Of a DNA stretch of 64,000 bases, positions 1 through 7,849 are shown in pieces (position 1 is the stretch's first letter; each line of letters begins with the position of its first letter). Both the position numbers and the translations under genes were made by a program. The notes under the pieces were generated by a model that did not search any database, was not told where the DNA came from, and saw nothing but the letters and a program-made list of their open reading frames with translations. This stretch comes from Streptococcus suis. Its GTDB lineage: Bacteria > Bacillota > Bacilli > Lactobacillales > Streptococcaceae. The DNA lies in NCBI RefSeq assembly GCF_002960425.1, contig NZ_POIZ01000042.1, positions 1 through 64,000 on the forward strand, given 5' to 3'.

Positions 1-28
1 AATCATCAACGATTTCAAGAACGCAACA

Positions 29-65
29 ACGGCCTTGCCCCTCTTGAAATGAGGAACAAGGCCGT
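29..65. other. Inverted repeat downstream of aspartate kinase
   Basis: ACGGCCTTG (29-37) pairs with CAAGGCCGT (57-65), with a short inner CTC/GAG pairing. It lies past the 3' end of the minus-strand aspartate kinase gene. There is no clear T-run on either side, so it is a weak terminator candidate. The rest of 1-136 shows no gene. Confidence 0.45.
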
Positions 66-136
66 CGCCTAATCTTTTATTATTTCATTGTCCACTTGAC
101 AGGGAGCAGTTCATGATTTAGCATGGATATTTTAAT

Positions 137-1492
137 TTATTTATCTTCAAAGAATGCATTGTAAAGTGCTTTGAGGGCTTTTTTCTTCTCTTCTGTTTTA
201 ACAACGAACATGACAGAAACTTCGCTGGCACCTTGAGAAATCATGGCTAAGTTGATATTTTGCTGTGAAAGAGCTGCTGTGGCAGTGGCGGTCACACCGA
301 CATGACTCTTCATGTTTTCGCCAACAATCATGATGATGGACAGCCCGTGCTCAATCTCGGCCTTATCCACTTCCAGCTTAGTATTGAGTTGTCGAAGAAT
401 TTCTTCCTCCTTGATTGGTGTCAATTCACGTTCGCGGAGGACAATAGACAAATCATCAATACCAGTTGGCATATGTTCAAAGCGGATATTGAGGTCTTCA
501 AGGATTTGCAAGACTTTACGACCAAAACCAACTTCGCGGTTCATCAAGTATTTAGACATGTTAATACTTACGAAATCATCATCGGCAGCGATACCGACAA
601 CCGGAACAGTTTTCTCGGTATGTTTGTGGACAATTCGGGTACCGGGATGTTCAGGATTATTGGTATTTTTTATGACTAGAGGAATACGACCACGGTAGGC
701 AGGAAGAAGGGCTTCATCATGAAGTACAGAGAAGCCAGCATAGGCCAATTCCCGCATCTCACGGTAGGTTAATTCCTTGATCGAATGTGGATTTTTGATA
801 ATGCCAGGGTGGGCGGCGAAGATACCATCCACATCTGTAAAGTTTTCATAGAGATCGGCCTTGACACCAGCGGCTACGATGGAACCAGTAATGTCTGATC
901 CTCCACGTGAGAAGGTACAAATTTGATTATCAATTGTTACACCAAAGAATCCAGGAATAATAAGGATTTCATCCGCATCACGCAGTTCTTCAATTTTGTC
1001 ATAGCTTGACGGAAGAATGCGAGCATTACCTGGTTCAGAGCTGACGATAATGCCAGCTTTTTTAGGATGAACATAGCGTGCTGGCAGTCCCTTGTAGGTG
1101 AAGTATTCAGCAATCAATTTTGCATTGTTATCTTCACCAGCAGCTAGGAAAGCATCATAGAGAAAATCGTTGTTTTCAATTGGAAGGCTAGCCAGAGCTT
1201 TAATGCTTTCGGTGATTTTTTTCATGCTCTTGGCAGTGAAACCAAGCTCGTCCACCATTGCCTGATAGCGATTGATAATCCATTCTTGACTAGCAGTAAC
1301 GTCTTCCCCATTGATGTAGTTTTTATAATATTTGATTAAAGCATCTGTAACCTTGGTGTCCTCAGCATTTCGTTTTCCAGGTGCTGAAACAACGACAAAG
1401 CGGCGTTCGGGATCTGACTGAACAATGTTAAATACTTTTTCTAGCTGACTGGCAGATGCAAGAGAGCTTCCGCCAAATTTGATAACTTTCAT
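137..1492 (-). CDS. Aspartate kinase
   Basis: A 451-residue protein that phosphorylates L-aspartate, the first step toward lysine, threonine, methionine and diaminopimelate for the cell wall. The N-terminus has the KFGGSS nucleotide-binding motif (about residues 5-10). A second glycine-rich segment, FSRGGSDITGS, lies near residue 195. The C-terminal third (about 305-451) has the pattern of tandem ACT regulatory domains, ending in a segment with NLAMISQGASEVS. Length is normal for a monofunctional aspartate kinase. The ATG at 1490-1492 has an AAGGAG ribosome site 8-9 bases upstream and a good promoter at 1519-1547. It stands alone and faces away from the HAD gene. Which isozyme it is (lysine- or threonine-sensitive) cannot be told from the sequence. 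Confidence 0.95.
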   Translation of the reverse strand: MKVIKFGGSSLASASQLEKVFNIVQSDPERRFVVVSAPGKRNAEDTKVTDALIKYYKNYINGEDVTASQEWIINRYQAMVDELGFTAKSMKKITESIKALASLPIENNDFLYDAFLAAGEDNNAKLIAEYFTYKGLPARYVHPKKAGIIVSSEPGNARILPSSYDKIEELRDADEILIIPGFFGVTIDNQICTFSRGGSDITGSIVAAGVKADLYENFTDVDGIFAAHPGIIKNPHSIKELTYREMRELAYAGFSVLHDEALLPAYRGRIPLVIKNTNNPEHPGTRIVHKHTEKTVPVVGIAADDDFVSINMSKYLMNREVGFGRKVLQILEDLNIRFEHMPTGIDDLSIVLRERELTPIKEEEILRQLNTKLEVDKAEIEHGLSIIMIVGENMKSHVGVTATATAALSQQNINLAMISQGASEVSVMFVVKTEEKKKALKALYNAFFEDK

Positions 1493-1518
1493 TCCTATCT
1501 CCTTGGATATTTTTTACT

Positions 1519-1547
1519 ATTATAGCAGAATAGCATGGGATTGTCAG
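1519..1547 (-). promoter_or_regulatory. Promoter of aspartate kinase
   Basis: On the minus strand: -35 CTGACA (1542-1547), 17-base spacer, -10 TATAAT (1519-1524), ending 26 bases before the start codon. No T-box or riboswitch is seen in this short leader. Confidence 0.75.
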
Positions 1548-1673
1548 TACCTACAAACAAATCTTGTGACTAGTGAGCTTTAAAACGAACGATAGTTTTA
1601 TCAAAAACTTTCTGAAAACAATAAATTCCTTTCAACTATGTTACAATAAGATGGAATAGAATAGGAGAAAAAC

Positions 1674-2318
1674 ATGGTAAAAGCTATTATTTTTGATATG
1701 GATGGTGTTCTATTTGATACAGAAACCTTTTATTTTCAACGTCGGATTGATTTTCTTGCAACCAAGGGGCTATCGGTAGACCATTTAGAGCCATCCATTT
1801 TTGTTGGTGGTAGAGCTAGTCAAATGTGGAAACGTATCCTGGCAGATGATTATGAAAGTTGGGATGTACCTGCCTTGGAGGAAGAGTATCGTATTTACAA
1901 GGAAAATCGTCCCACTCCTTATGCGGAGCGTGTTTTTCCAGATGTAAGAGAGAGCTTGGAGCGTTTAAAAGACAATGGCTTACCTCTGGCATTGGCCTCC
2001 AATACAGACAAGGAAGAGATTGAACGAGCTTTGTCTGAGGCGGGGATTGCAGAGTATTTTGATTGGACCTTTTCTGGTATGGACTGTCAAGCACCAAAGC
2101 CACATCCAGCAGTGTATGAACGGGCAGTCCAAGCTTTAGGAGTGGATAAAGAGGATGTTTTGGTCTTTGAAGACAGCTCTAAGGGGATTGCAGCAGCAAA
2201 AGCAGCAGGACTGACTGTATGGGCTATTCGAGATCAGCGCTATGGCATCGACCAGTCCCAAGCTGATAGGCTTGTAGATAGCTTGGGTCAAGCAATGGAA
2301 CTATTAGACATAGGATAA
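1674..2318 (+). CDS. HAD-family hydrolase (beta-phosphoglucomutase-like)
   Basis: A 214-residue HAD superfamily hydrolase with the nucleophile motif DMDGVLFDTE at residues 8-17 (DxDxV/T). The small alpha-helical cap of subfamily I lies at about 20-85, the motif II region is ALASNT (about 104-109), and the motif III/IV region is VFEDSSKGIAAAKAAG (about 164-179). This order is typical of beta-phosphoglucomutase-like phosphatases and mutases, but substrate cannot be assigned. The ATG at 1674 follows AGGAGA at 1663-1668. A terminator follows the stop directly, so it is monocistronic. Confidence 0.85.
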   Translation: MVKAIIFDMDGVLFDTETFYFQRRIDFLATKGLSVDHLEPSIFVGGRASQMWKRILADDYESWDVPALEEEYRIYKENRPTPYAERVFPDVRESLERLKDNGLPLALASNTDKEEIERALSEAGIAEYFDWTFSGMDCQAPKPHPAVYERAVQALGVDKEDVLVFEDSSKGIAAAKAAGLTVWAIRDQRYGIDQSQADRLVDSLGQAMELLDIG

Positions 2319-2344
2319 AAGAGTTGGCTTTGCCGACTTTTTTT
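2318..2344 (+). terminator. Intrinsic terminator after HAD gene
   Basis: AGTTGGC (2322-2328) pairs with GCCGACT (2332-2338) around a three-base loop, followed by a seven-T run. Confidence 0.85.
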
Positions 2345-2374
2345 CGGATGTCACACTTTATGTAGGGTAAACTA

Positions 2375-2434
2375 GTGACAAATTTTCATTGTGTGTTAGA
2401 ATGGATTACAGAGTTTGAGATTTGATGTTCAAAT
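2375..2434 (+). promoter_or_regulatory. fabM promoter with FabT-like operator
   Basis: -35 GTGACA (2375-2380), 16-base spacer, -10 TAGAAT (2397-2402). The palindrome ATTTGATGTTCAAAT (2420-2434) lies about 11-25 bases past the expected transcription start and matches the FabT sites upstream of fabT and fabK. A second half-site ATCAAAC follows at 2444-2450. Repression from this position would block elongation or open-complex escape. This is inferred from the motif alone. Confidence 0.65.
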
Positions 2435-2473
2435 ATTTTAAATATCAAACTATTTTTTCGGAAGGAGAATCAG

Positions 2474-3265
2474 ATGGCATACCAAACAGTTGCTTATGAG
2501 GTGATAGGGAACCTTGCTAGACTGACATTCAATCGTCCTGATGTTGCTAATGGCTTTGACATTCCTATGTGTGAAGAGATTCTTGCAGCAATAGAAGAAA
2601 CGGCTAAAAATGACAAGGTTCACTTCCTACAGATTGCTGCCAATGGTCCTATTTTCTCTGTCGGAGGAGATTTGGTGGAGATGAAGCGAGCGGTGGATGA
2701 GGACGATATTCCTTCTCTTGTGCGCATAGCAGAGCTGGTTAATGACATCTCCTTCGCCCTCAAGCAACTACCAAAGGTTGTCATTATGGTCACCGATGGA
2801 GCAGTAGCAGGTGCCGCGGCCAATATGGCAGTTGCTGCAGACTTTGTGATTTCCTCAACCAAGACAAAATTCATCCAGGCCTTTGTTGGCGTTGGTTTGG
2901 CGCCAGATGCGGGTGGTATTTTCCTGCTCAGCCGTGCTATTGGGGCCAATCGTGCCAGTCACTTGGCCATGACAGGAGAAGGCTTGTCTGCGGAGAAAGC
3001 TCTGGACTACGGCATTGTTTACAAATTGGTCGAGCCAGAAAAGTTGGAAAAGACTGTCCAACAGGTTATCAAGAAACTCATGCGTGGGTCCATCAATTCC
3101 TACGTGGCGATCAAGCAACTGGTCTGGGAGAGTCAGTTCAAGGACTGGGAATCTTATCGTACTTTAGAGCTGAAATTGCAGGAAAGTTTAGCCTTTAAAG
3201 AAGACTTCAAAGAGGGTGTAAGAGCCCATGCAGAGCGGAGAAGACCAAACTTTACAGGAAAATAA
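2474..3265 (+). CDS. fabM: trans-2-decenoyl-ACP isomerase FabM
   Basis: A 263-residue crotonase-fold protein. In streptococci FabM converts trans-2- to cis-3-decenoyl-ACP and so starts the unsaturated fatty-acid branch. The crotonase pattern is visible: [10 protein letters not shown] near the N-terminus, the oxyanion-hole region [10 protein letters not shown] (about 60-69), [18 protein letters not shown] (about 111-128), and the catalytic segment [10 protein letters not shown] (about 138-147). Assignment as FabM rather than a generic enoyl-CoA hydratase rests on its place directly upstream of fabT and fabH, the standard streptococcal order. The ATG has GAAGGAG upstream. It is separated from fabT by 80 bases that carry the fabT promoter, so it is a separate transcription unit. 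Confidence 0.9.
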   Translation: MAYQTVAYEVIGNLARLTFNRPDVANGFDIPMCEEILAAIEETAKNDKVHFLQIAANGPIFSVGGDLVEMKRAVDEDDIPSLVRIAELVNDISFALKQLPKVVIMVTDGAVAGAAANMAVAADFVISSTKTKFIQAFVGVGLAPDAGGIFLLSRAIGANRASHLAMTGEGLSAEKALDYGIVYKLVEPEKLEKTVQQVIKKLMRGSINSYVAIKQLVWESQFKDWESYRTLELKLQESLAFKEDFKEGVRAHAERRRPNFTGK

Positions 3266-3285
3266 TGAAGATTTTCTGAAAAAAT

Positions 3286-3330
3286 ATTTGACATTCAAAT
3301 TATTTTAGATTATACTTTGATTATCAAAGT
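3286..3330 (+). promoter_or_regulatory. fabT promoter with two FabT-like operators
   Basis: -35 TTGACA (3288-3293), 17-base spacer, -10 TATACT (3311-3316). Palindrome 1, ATTTGACATTCAAAT (3286-3300), covers the -35. Palindrome 2, ACTTTGATTATCAAAGT (3314-3330), is a perfect 7-3-7 palindrome that covers the end of the -10 and the transcription start. The layout predicts tight autorepression by FabT. Confidence 0.8.
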
Positions 3331-3345
3331 AAAGGGGGGCTTGTT

Positions 3346-3780
3346 TTGGAAGATTCAAAAGTAAATGAATATCTGACAGCAATTTTTAATAATGTGTTGG
3401 TGATTGAAGAAACAAGTCTTCGCGGCAGTCGTTTCAATGATATTTCTATTAAAGAAATGCACACCATTGATGTCATCGGTGGTATGGATGGTGCGACGCC
3501 GAGCGATGTGGCTCGAACTTTGATGGTTACACTTGGTACGGTGACGACTAGCTTAAATAATTTGGAGAGGAAGGGTTACGTTGAGCGTATCCGTTCTACC
3601 AAAGACAGGCGGGTGGTTCATCTCTATCTGACCAAGAAAGGTCGTTTGGTCTATCGCTTGCACCAACGGTTTCATAATGAAATGGTCAAGCAGATTACAG
3701 ACGGCATGGATGAGGCAGAATACCAAGTGATGAAAAAAGGGCTCTACAAACTCTATAATTTCTTGGAGGATTTGAAATGA
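3346..3780 (+). CDS. fabT: FabT, MarR-family repressor of fatty-acid synthesis
   Basis: A 144-residue MarR-type winged-helix repressor. FabT is known to use acyl-ACP as corepressor and to shut down fab genes when long acyl chains are plentiful. The DNA-binding part is seen at about 50-95: [47 protein letters not shown], with the wing segment RSTKDRR. The start is TTG at 3346 with a very strong AAAGGGGGG site at 3331-3339; no in-frame ATG fits. The last codons overlap the fabH start by 4 bases (ATGA), implying translational coupling. Its own promoter holds two operators. Confidence 0.93.
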   Translation: MEDSKVNEYLTAIFNNVLVIEETSLRGSRFNDISIKEMHTIDVIGGMDGATPSDVARTLMVTLGTVTTSLNNLERKGYVERIRSTKDRRVVHLYLTKKGRLVYRLHQRFHNEMVKQITDGMDEAEYQVMKKGLYKLYNFLEDLK

Positions 3781-4754
3781 GAACCTTCGCTAAAATCAGT
3801 CAGGTTGCCCACTATGTTCCTGAACAGGTCGTGAACAATGATGATTTAGCACAGATCATAGATACCAGCGACGACTGGATTGCTTCGCGGACGGGTATTC
3901 GTCAAAGACGGATTGTTGTAGATGAAAATACCAGCAATTTAGCTAGTCAGGTTGCCCAATCCTTGCTAGACAAGTCGGGTGTAGCTGCTGATGAAATTGA
4001 TTTTATCATCATCGCAACCATCACACCAGATTCAGCCATGCCGTCAACGGCAGCTCGGGTCCAGGCGGCAATCGGTGCAAAGAAAGCTTTTGCCTATGAC
4101 CTGGTGGCAGCTTGTTCGGGCTTCGTTTTCGCCCTGTCCACCGCAGATAAACTGATTTCCTCGGGTATCTACCAAAAGGGAATTGTAATTGGAGCAGAGG
4201 TCTTGTCCAAGACGGTTGACTGGACAGATCGTGGAACGGCGGTCTTGTTTGGAGATGGTGCTGGTGGCGTATTGCTAGAAGCTAGCTTGGAGCAGCATTT
4301 CCTGGCAGAAATCAACCGAACGGATGGCAGTCGTGGTCTCGGCTTGACCTCTGGTCAAACAGGTTTGCACTCTCCCTTTTCAAAAGAGGGGAGCAACCAA
4401 CCTTACTTGCAGATGGACGGTCGAGCGATTTTTGAATTTGCTGTTCGCGACGTGACCAAGACCATTGCAGAGCTGTTAGATAGTCAGGGTCTGACAGGAG
4501 ATGAGGTGGATTACATCCTGCTTCATCAGGCAAATAGTCGGATTTTGGATAAGATGGCGCGCAAGCTGGGCATTGCTATCGAGAAATTTCCAGCCAATAT
4601 GATGCACTATGGCAATACCAGTGCAGCCAGCATTCCCATTCTCCTATCAGAGTGTGTAGAGGCAGGCAGCTTGCACTTGGATGGTAGCCAAACGGTTGTG
4701 TTGGCAGGCTTTGGTGGCGGTCTGACTTGGGGAACGCTACTACTGAAACTTTAG
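3777..4754 (+). CDS. fabH: 3-oxoacyl-ACP synthase III (FabH)
   Basis: A 325-residue KAS III that condenses acetyl-CoA with malonyl-ACP to begin each fatty acid. The catalytic triad is present: Cys113 (AACSGF), His250 (LLHQAN) and Asn280 ([11 protein letters not shown]). The C-terminal glycine-rich GFGGGLTWG is also typical. Start overlaps the fabT stop (ATGA). A hairpin just downstream probably reduces read-through to acpP. Confidence 0.96.
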   Translation: MRTFAKISQVAHYVPEQVVNNDDLAQIIDTSDDWIASRTGIRQRRIVVDENTSNLASQVAQSLLDKSGVAADEIDFIIIATITPDSAMPSTAARVQAAIGAKKAFAYDLVAACSGFVFALSTADKLISSGIYQKGIVIGAEVLSKTVDWTDRGTAVLFGDGAGGVLLEASLEQHFLAEINRTDGSRGLGLTSGQTGLHSPFSKEGSNQPYLQMDGRAIFEFAVRDVTKTIAELLDSQGLTGDEVDYILLHQANSRILDKMARKLGIAIEKFPANMMHYGNTSAASIPILLSECVEAGSLHLDGSQTVVLAGFGGGLTWGTLLLKL

Positions 4755-4761
4755 TTAATTC

Positions 4762-4794
4762 CTTGCCTTAGGCAAGATTTAAAAAATTTTTTTA
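4762..4794 (+). terminator. Hairpin between fabH and acpP
   Basis: CTTGCC (4762-4767) pairs with GGCAAG (4771-4776) around a TTA loop, followed after 12 bases by a seven-T run. The distance between stem and T-run makes it a weak or partial terminator. Confidence 0.45.
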
Positions 4795-4812
4795 TCAAAA
4801 AGGAGCACTATC

Positions 4813-5037
4813 ATGGCAGTATTTGAAAAAGTACAAGAAATCATCGTTGAAGAATTGGGTAAGGACGCTGAAGAAGTAACCCTTACAACAACATTTGAAG
4901 ATTTGGACGCAGATTCATTGGATCTTTTCCAAGTTATCTCTGAAATCGAAGATGCATTTGACATCCAAATCGACACTGAAGAAGGTTTGACATCTGTAGG
5001 CGATTTGGTTGCGTACGTTGAAGAAAAAACAAAATAA
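4813..5037 (+). CDS. acpP: Acyl carrier protein
   Basis: A 74-residue acidic helical carrier for growing acyl chains. The phosphopantetheine attachment motif DADSLDL carries Ser35. Length and charge are typical. The AAGGAG ribosome site lies at 4800-4805. The codon choice is strongly biased to the common streptococcal set, as expected for an abundant protein. A terminator follows, so acpP mRNA can be made at a different level from fabK and the genes after it. Confidence 0.96.
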   Translation: MAVFEKVQEIIVEELGKDAEEVTLTTTFEDLDADSLDLFQVISEIEDAFDIQIDTEEGLTSVGDLVAYVEEKTK

Positions 5038-5048
5038 TATTTCTAAGG

Positions 5049-5071
5049 AAAAGTGCTGGCGAGCATTTTTC
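5049..5071 (+). terminator. Intrinsic terminator after acpP
   Basis: AAGTGCT (5051-5057) pairs with AGCATTT (5062-5068, one G-T pair) around GGCG, running into a T-rich tail through 5074. Confidence 0.7.
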
Positions 5072-5082
5072 TTTGGGTAGAT

Positions 5083-5172
5083 AGTTTGATATTCAAAACA
5101 TTGAAACATCAAACTAATTGTTAAGTGAGGGCTCTGCCCTCGCTTGTTTAGCTAATTGTTTGATGTTCAAAT
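5083..5172 (+). promoter_or_regulatory. fabK upstream region: two FabT-like sites flanking a hairpin
   Basis: Site 1, GTTTGATATTCAAAA (5084-5098), is followed by a distal half-site ATCAAACT (5108-5115), the same composite layout as upstream of fabM. Site 2, GTTTGATGTTCAAAT, spans 5158-5172. Between them AGTGAGGGC (5124-5132) pairs with GCCCTCGCT (5136-5144) as a nine-pair hairpin with only a weak T tract. I read this as the FabT-regulated control region for fabK-accA, possibly with an attenuating hairpin. The core promoter is not obvious. Confidence 0.65.
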
Positions 5173-5204
5173 GATTAGTTAAGCAAAGAAAGATTGAGGG
5201 AACT

Positions 5205-6170
5205 ATGAAAACAAAGATTACAGAATTATTAAACATTGATTATCCAATTTTCCAAGGTGGGATGGCCTGGGTTGCAGACGGTGACTTGGCAGGTGCAGTT
5301 TCAAATGCTGGTGGTCTTGGTATTATCGGTGGGGGAAATGCTCCCAAAGAGGTGGTCAAGGCAAATATTGACAAGGTTAAATCTATCACGGACAAGCCTT
5401 TCGGTGTCAATATCATGCTTTTGTCTCCTTTTGCAGATGACATTGTTGACTTGGTCATTGAAGAAGGTGTCAAGGTGGTGACGACAGGTGCGGGCAACCC
5501 TGGCAAATACATGGAACGCTTGCACGCAGCTGGGATTATTGTGATTCCAGTGGTTCCCAGTGTGGCTCTTGCTAAACGCATGGAAAAACTGGGTGTGGAT
5601 GCCGTTATCGCAGAGGGAATGGAAGCAGGTGGTCACATCGGTAAATTGACCACCATGACCCTAGTCCGTCAGGTTGTTGAAGCGGTATCCATCCCTGTTA
5701 TCGCAGCGGGCGGTATAGCAGACGGTGCTGGTGCTGCCGCAGCCTTTATGCTAGGGGCAGAAGCCATCCAAGTGGGGACGCGTTTTGTTGTTGCCAAGGA
5801 GTCAAATGCCCACCCAGCCTACAAGGAAAAGGTCCTCAAGGCCAAGGATATTGACACGACTGTTTCTGCCTCCGTTGTCGGACATTCAGTGCGTGCCATT
5901 AAGAACAAACTTTCCACAGCCTATGCTGCTGCGGAAAAAGACTTCCTAGCAGGGAAAATTTCTGCAGAATCTATTGAAGAACTTGGGGCAGGTGCCCTTC
6001 GCAATGCCGTTGTGGATGGTGATGTGGTCAATGGTTCGGTCATGGCAGGTCAGATAGCTGGCTTGGTGACCAAGGAAGAAACCTGTGAAGAAATTCTGAA
6101 GGATTTATATTTTGGAGCTGCCAAGGTGATTCGTCAAGAGGCGAATCGCTGGGCATCTGTTGGAGAATAA
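5205..6170 (+). CDS. fabK: Enoyl-ACP reductase II (FabK)
   Basis: A 321-residue FMN- and NAD(P)H-dependent TIM-barrel enzyme for the last reduction in each elongation cycle; streptococci use FabK rather than FabI. Visible family features: the N-terminal PIFQGGMAWV, GGLGIIGGGN, the GMEAGGHIG segment (about 142-150), and the phosphate-binding AAGGIADG/GAEAIQVGTRF region (about 168-195). It opens the long fabK-accA unit; the fabD start follows 2 bases after its stop. Confidence 0.96.
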   Translation: MKTKITELLNIDYPIFQGGMAWVADGDLAGAVSNAGGLGIIGGGNAPKEVVKANIDKVKSITDKPFGVNIMLLSPFADDIVDLVIEEGVKVVTTGAGNPGKYMERLHAAGIIVIPVVPSVALAKRMEKLGVDAVIAEGMEAGGHIGKLTTMTLVRQVVEAVSIPVIAAGGIADGAGAAAAFMLGAEAIQVGTRFVVAKESNAHPAYKEKVLKAKDIDTTVSASVVGHSVRAIKNKLSTAYAAAEKDFLAGKISAESIEELGAGALRNAVVDGDVVNGSVMAGQIAGLVTKEETCEEILKDLYFGAAKVIRQEANRWASVGE

Positions 6171-6171
6171 G

Positions 6172-7092
6172 ATGACAAAAACAGCCTTTCTATTTGCAGG
6201 TCAAGGGGCTCAGACACTTGGTATGGCCCGTGACCTCTATGACACTTATCCTATTGTCAAGGAAACCTATGATCAAGCTAGTCAGATTTTGGGCTATGAT
6301 GTGCGGGACTTGATTGACCACCAGGAAGACAAGCTCAACCAGACCCGCTATACCCAGCCTGCGATTTTGACAACCTCACTTGCTATCTATCGTTTGTTGG
6401 CAGAAAAGGGGATTGAGCCCGACATGGTGGCTGGTTTGTCCTTGGGAGAATACGCAGCCTTGGTTGCCTCAGGTGCTTTGGCCTTTGAAGATGCTATTGC
6501 ACTGATTGCCAAACGGGGTGAGTACATGGAAACGGCTGCGCCAGCAGGAACTGGTAAGATGGTCGCTGTCCTCAATGCAGATGTCAACTTGATAGAAGAA
6601 ATCTGTTCGACTGTTACCTCTGGAATTGTTTCCCCAGCCAACTACAACACACCGGCCCAAATCGTCATCGGAGGCGAGGTGGCTACAGTGGATGAGGCGG
6701 TTGAATTGCTGAAGGAAGCAGGTGTCAAACGGATGATTCCGCTCAATGTATCTGGCCCCTTTCACACGGCTCTCCTGCGACCAGCTTCGGAGCAACTGGC
6801 TCAGGCCTTGGAGCAGGTGGAATTTGCGGACTTCCAAGTAGAGTTGGTTGGCAATACGGAAGCCAAGGTCATGAAAAAAGAGGACATCAAGTCCCTCTTG
6901 ACCCGTCAAGTGATGGAACCAGTTCGTTTCTATGAGTCAATCGCAACTATGCAGGCGGCTGGAGTGACCAAGTTTATCGAAATCGGTCCAGGCATGGTCT
7001 TGGCTGGCTTTATCAAGAAGATTGATAAGACGGCTGAGGTAGTGACGGTGGAAGACGTGGCTAGTTTGCAGGAATTTCTGGCTAGTCGATAA
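6172..7092 (+). CDS. fabD: Malonyl-CoA:ACP transacylase (FabD)
   Basis: A 306-residue transacylase that loads malonyl groups on ACP. The N-terminal FLFAGQGAQ and the nucleophile motif GLSLGEYAAL (catalytic Ser about residue 91) are present, as is the catalytic His in GPFHTALL (about 199). I chose the ATG at 6172 (MTKTAFLF), 6 bases after GGAG, over the in-frame TTG at 6160, which would overlap fabK. The ten-base gap to fabG holds its ribosome site. Confidence 0.95.
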   Translation: MTKTAFLFAGQGAQTLGMARDLYDTYPIVKETYDQASQILGYDVRDLIDHQEDKLNQTRYTQPAILTTSLAIYRLLAEKGIEPDMVAGLSLGEYAALVASGALAFEDAIALIAKRGEYMETAAPAGTGKMVAVLNADVNLIEEICSTVTSGIVSPANYNTPAQIVIGGEVATVDEAVELLKEAGVKRMIPLNVSGPFHTALLRPASEQLAQALEQVEFADFQVELVGNTEAKVMKKEDIKSLLTRQVMEPVRFYESIATMQAAGVTKFIEIGPGMVLAGFIKKIDKTAEVVTVEDVASLQEFLASR

Positions 7093-7101
7093 GGAGAAAT
7101 C

Positions 7102-7836
7102 ATGGAACTTACCAATAAGAATGTGTTTGTAACGGGTTCGAGCCGTGGAATTGGCTTGGCCATTGCCCATAAGTTTGCCAGTCTTGGTGCCAATGTGGTG
7201 CTGAACGGTCGTGGTCAGTTGGGTCAAGACCTGCTGGACAGCTTTTCAAGCTACGGTGTCAAAGTCGTGGCGATTTCAGGAGATATTTCCAGCTCGGCGG
7301 ATGCCAAACGAATGGTGGCTGAGGCGGTTGAGGCTCTTGGGAGCATAGATATCTTGGTCAATAATGCAGGGATTACCAAGGACGGTATGGCCTTGCGAAT
7401 GACGGAAGAGGATTTCGAGAGCGTTTTGAGTGTTAACCTAACAGGAACTTTTAACATGACTCAGGCTGTCTTGAAGCCCATGACCAAGGCGCGTGAAGGA
7501 GCGATTATCAACCTTTCCAGTGTGGTCGGTTTGACAGGAAATGCCGGTCAGGCCAACTACGCCGCTTCTAAGGCAGGTGTCATTGGTTTTACAAAATCCA
7601 TTGCCCGTGAAGTCGCTGGCCGAAATGTTCGCGTCAATGCGATCGCACCAGGCTTTATCCAGTCAGATATGACGGATGTCCTGTCTGATAAGATTAAAGA
7701 GGCTATGACTGCACAAATTCCTATGAAACGCTTCGGTTTGACAGAAGAAGTAGCAGATGTTGCTGTATTCCTTGCCAAGCAAGAATATCTGACAGGTCAG
7801 GTGATTGCTATTGACGGCGGCTTGACCATGCAGTAA
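7102..7836 (+). CDS. fabG: 3-oxoacyl-ACP reductase (FabG)
   Basis: A 244-residue short-chain dehydrogenase that reduces 3-oxoacyl-ACP with NADPH. The cofactor motif TGSSRGIG (about 11-18), the NNAG motif (about 87-90), and catalytic Ser (INLSS, about 138) and Tyr-x3-Lys (YAASK, about 152-156) are all present. The start at 7102 has AAGGAG 5-6 bases upstream. Confidence 0.95.
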   Translation: MELTNKNVFVTGSSRGIGLAIAHKFASLGANVVLNGRGQLGQDLLDSFSSYGVKVVAISGDISSSADAKRMVAEAVEALGSIDILVNNAGITKDGMALRMTEEDFESVLSVNLTGTFNMTQAVLKPMTKAREGAIINLSSVVGLTGNAGQANYAASKAGVIGFTKSIAREVAGRNVRVNAIAPGFIQSDMTDVLSDKIKEAMTAQIPMKRFGLTEEVADVAVFLAKQEYLTGQVIAIDGGLTMQ

Positions 7837-7849
7837 GAGAGGTTTGAAA

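Noticed and set aside
302-698. Two overlapping plus-strand frames of about 125 codons
   Set aside because: They lie antisense to aspartate kinase, have no ribosome site and no family features.
5236-5636. Alternative frames inside fabK
   Set aside because: The FabK frame has all family motifs; the others are shadows.
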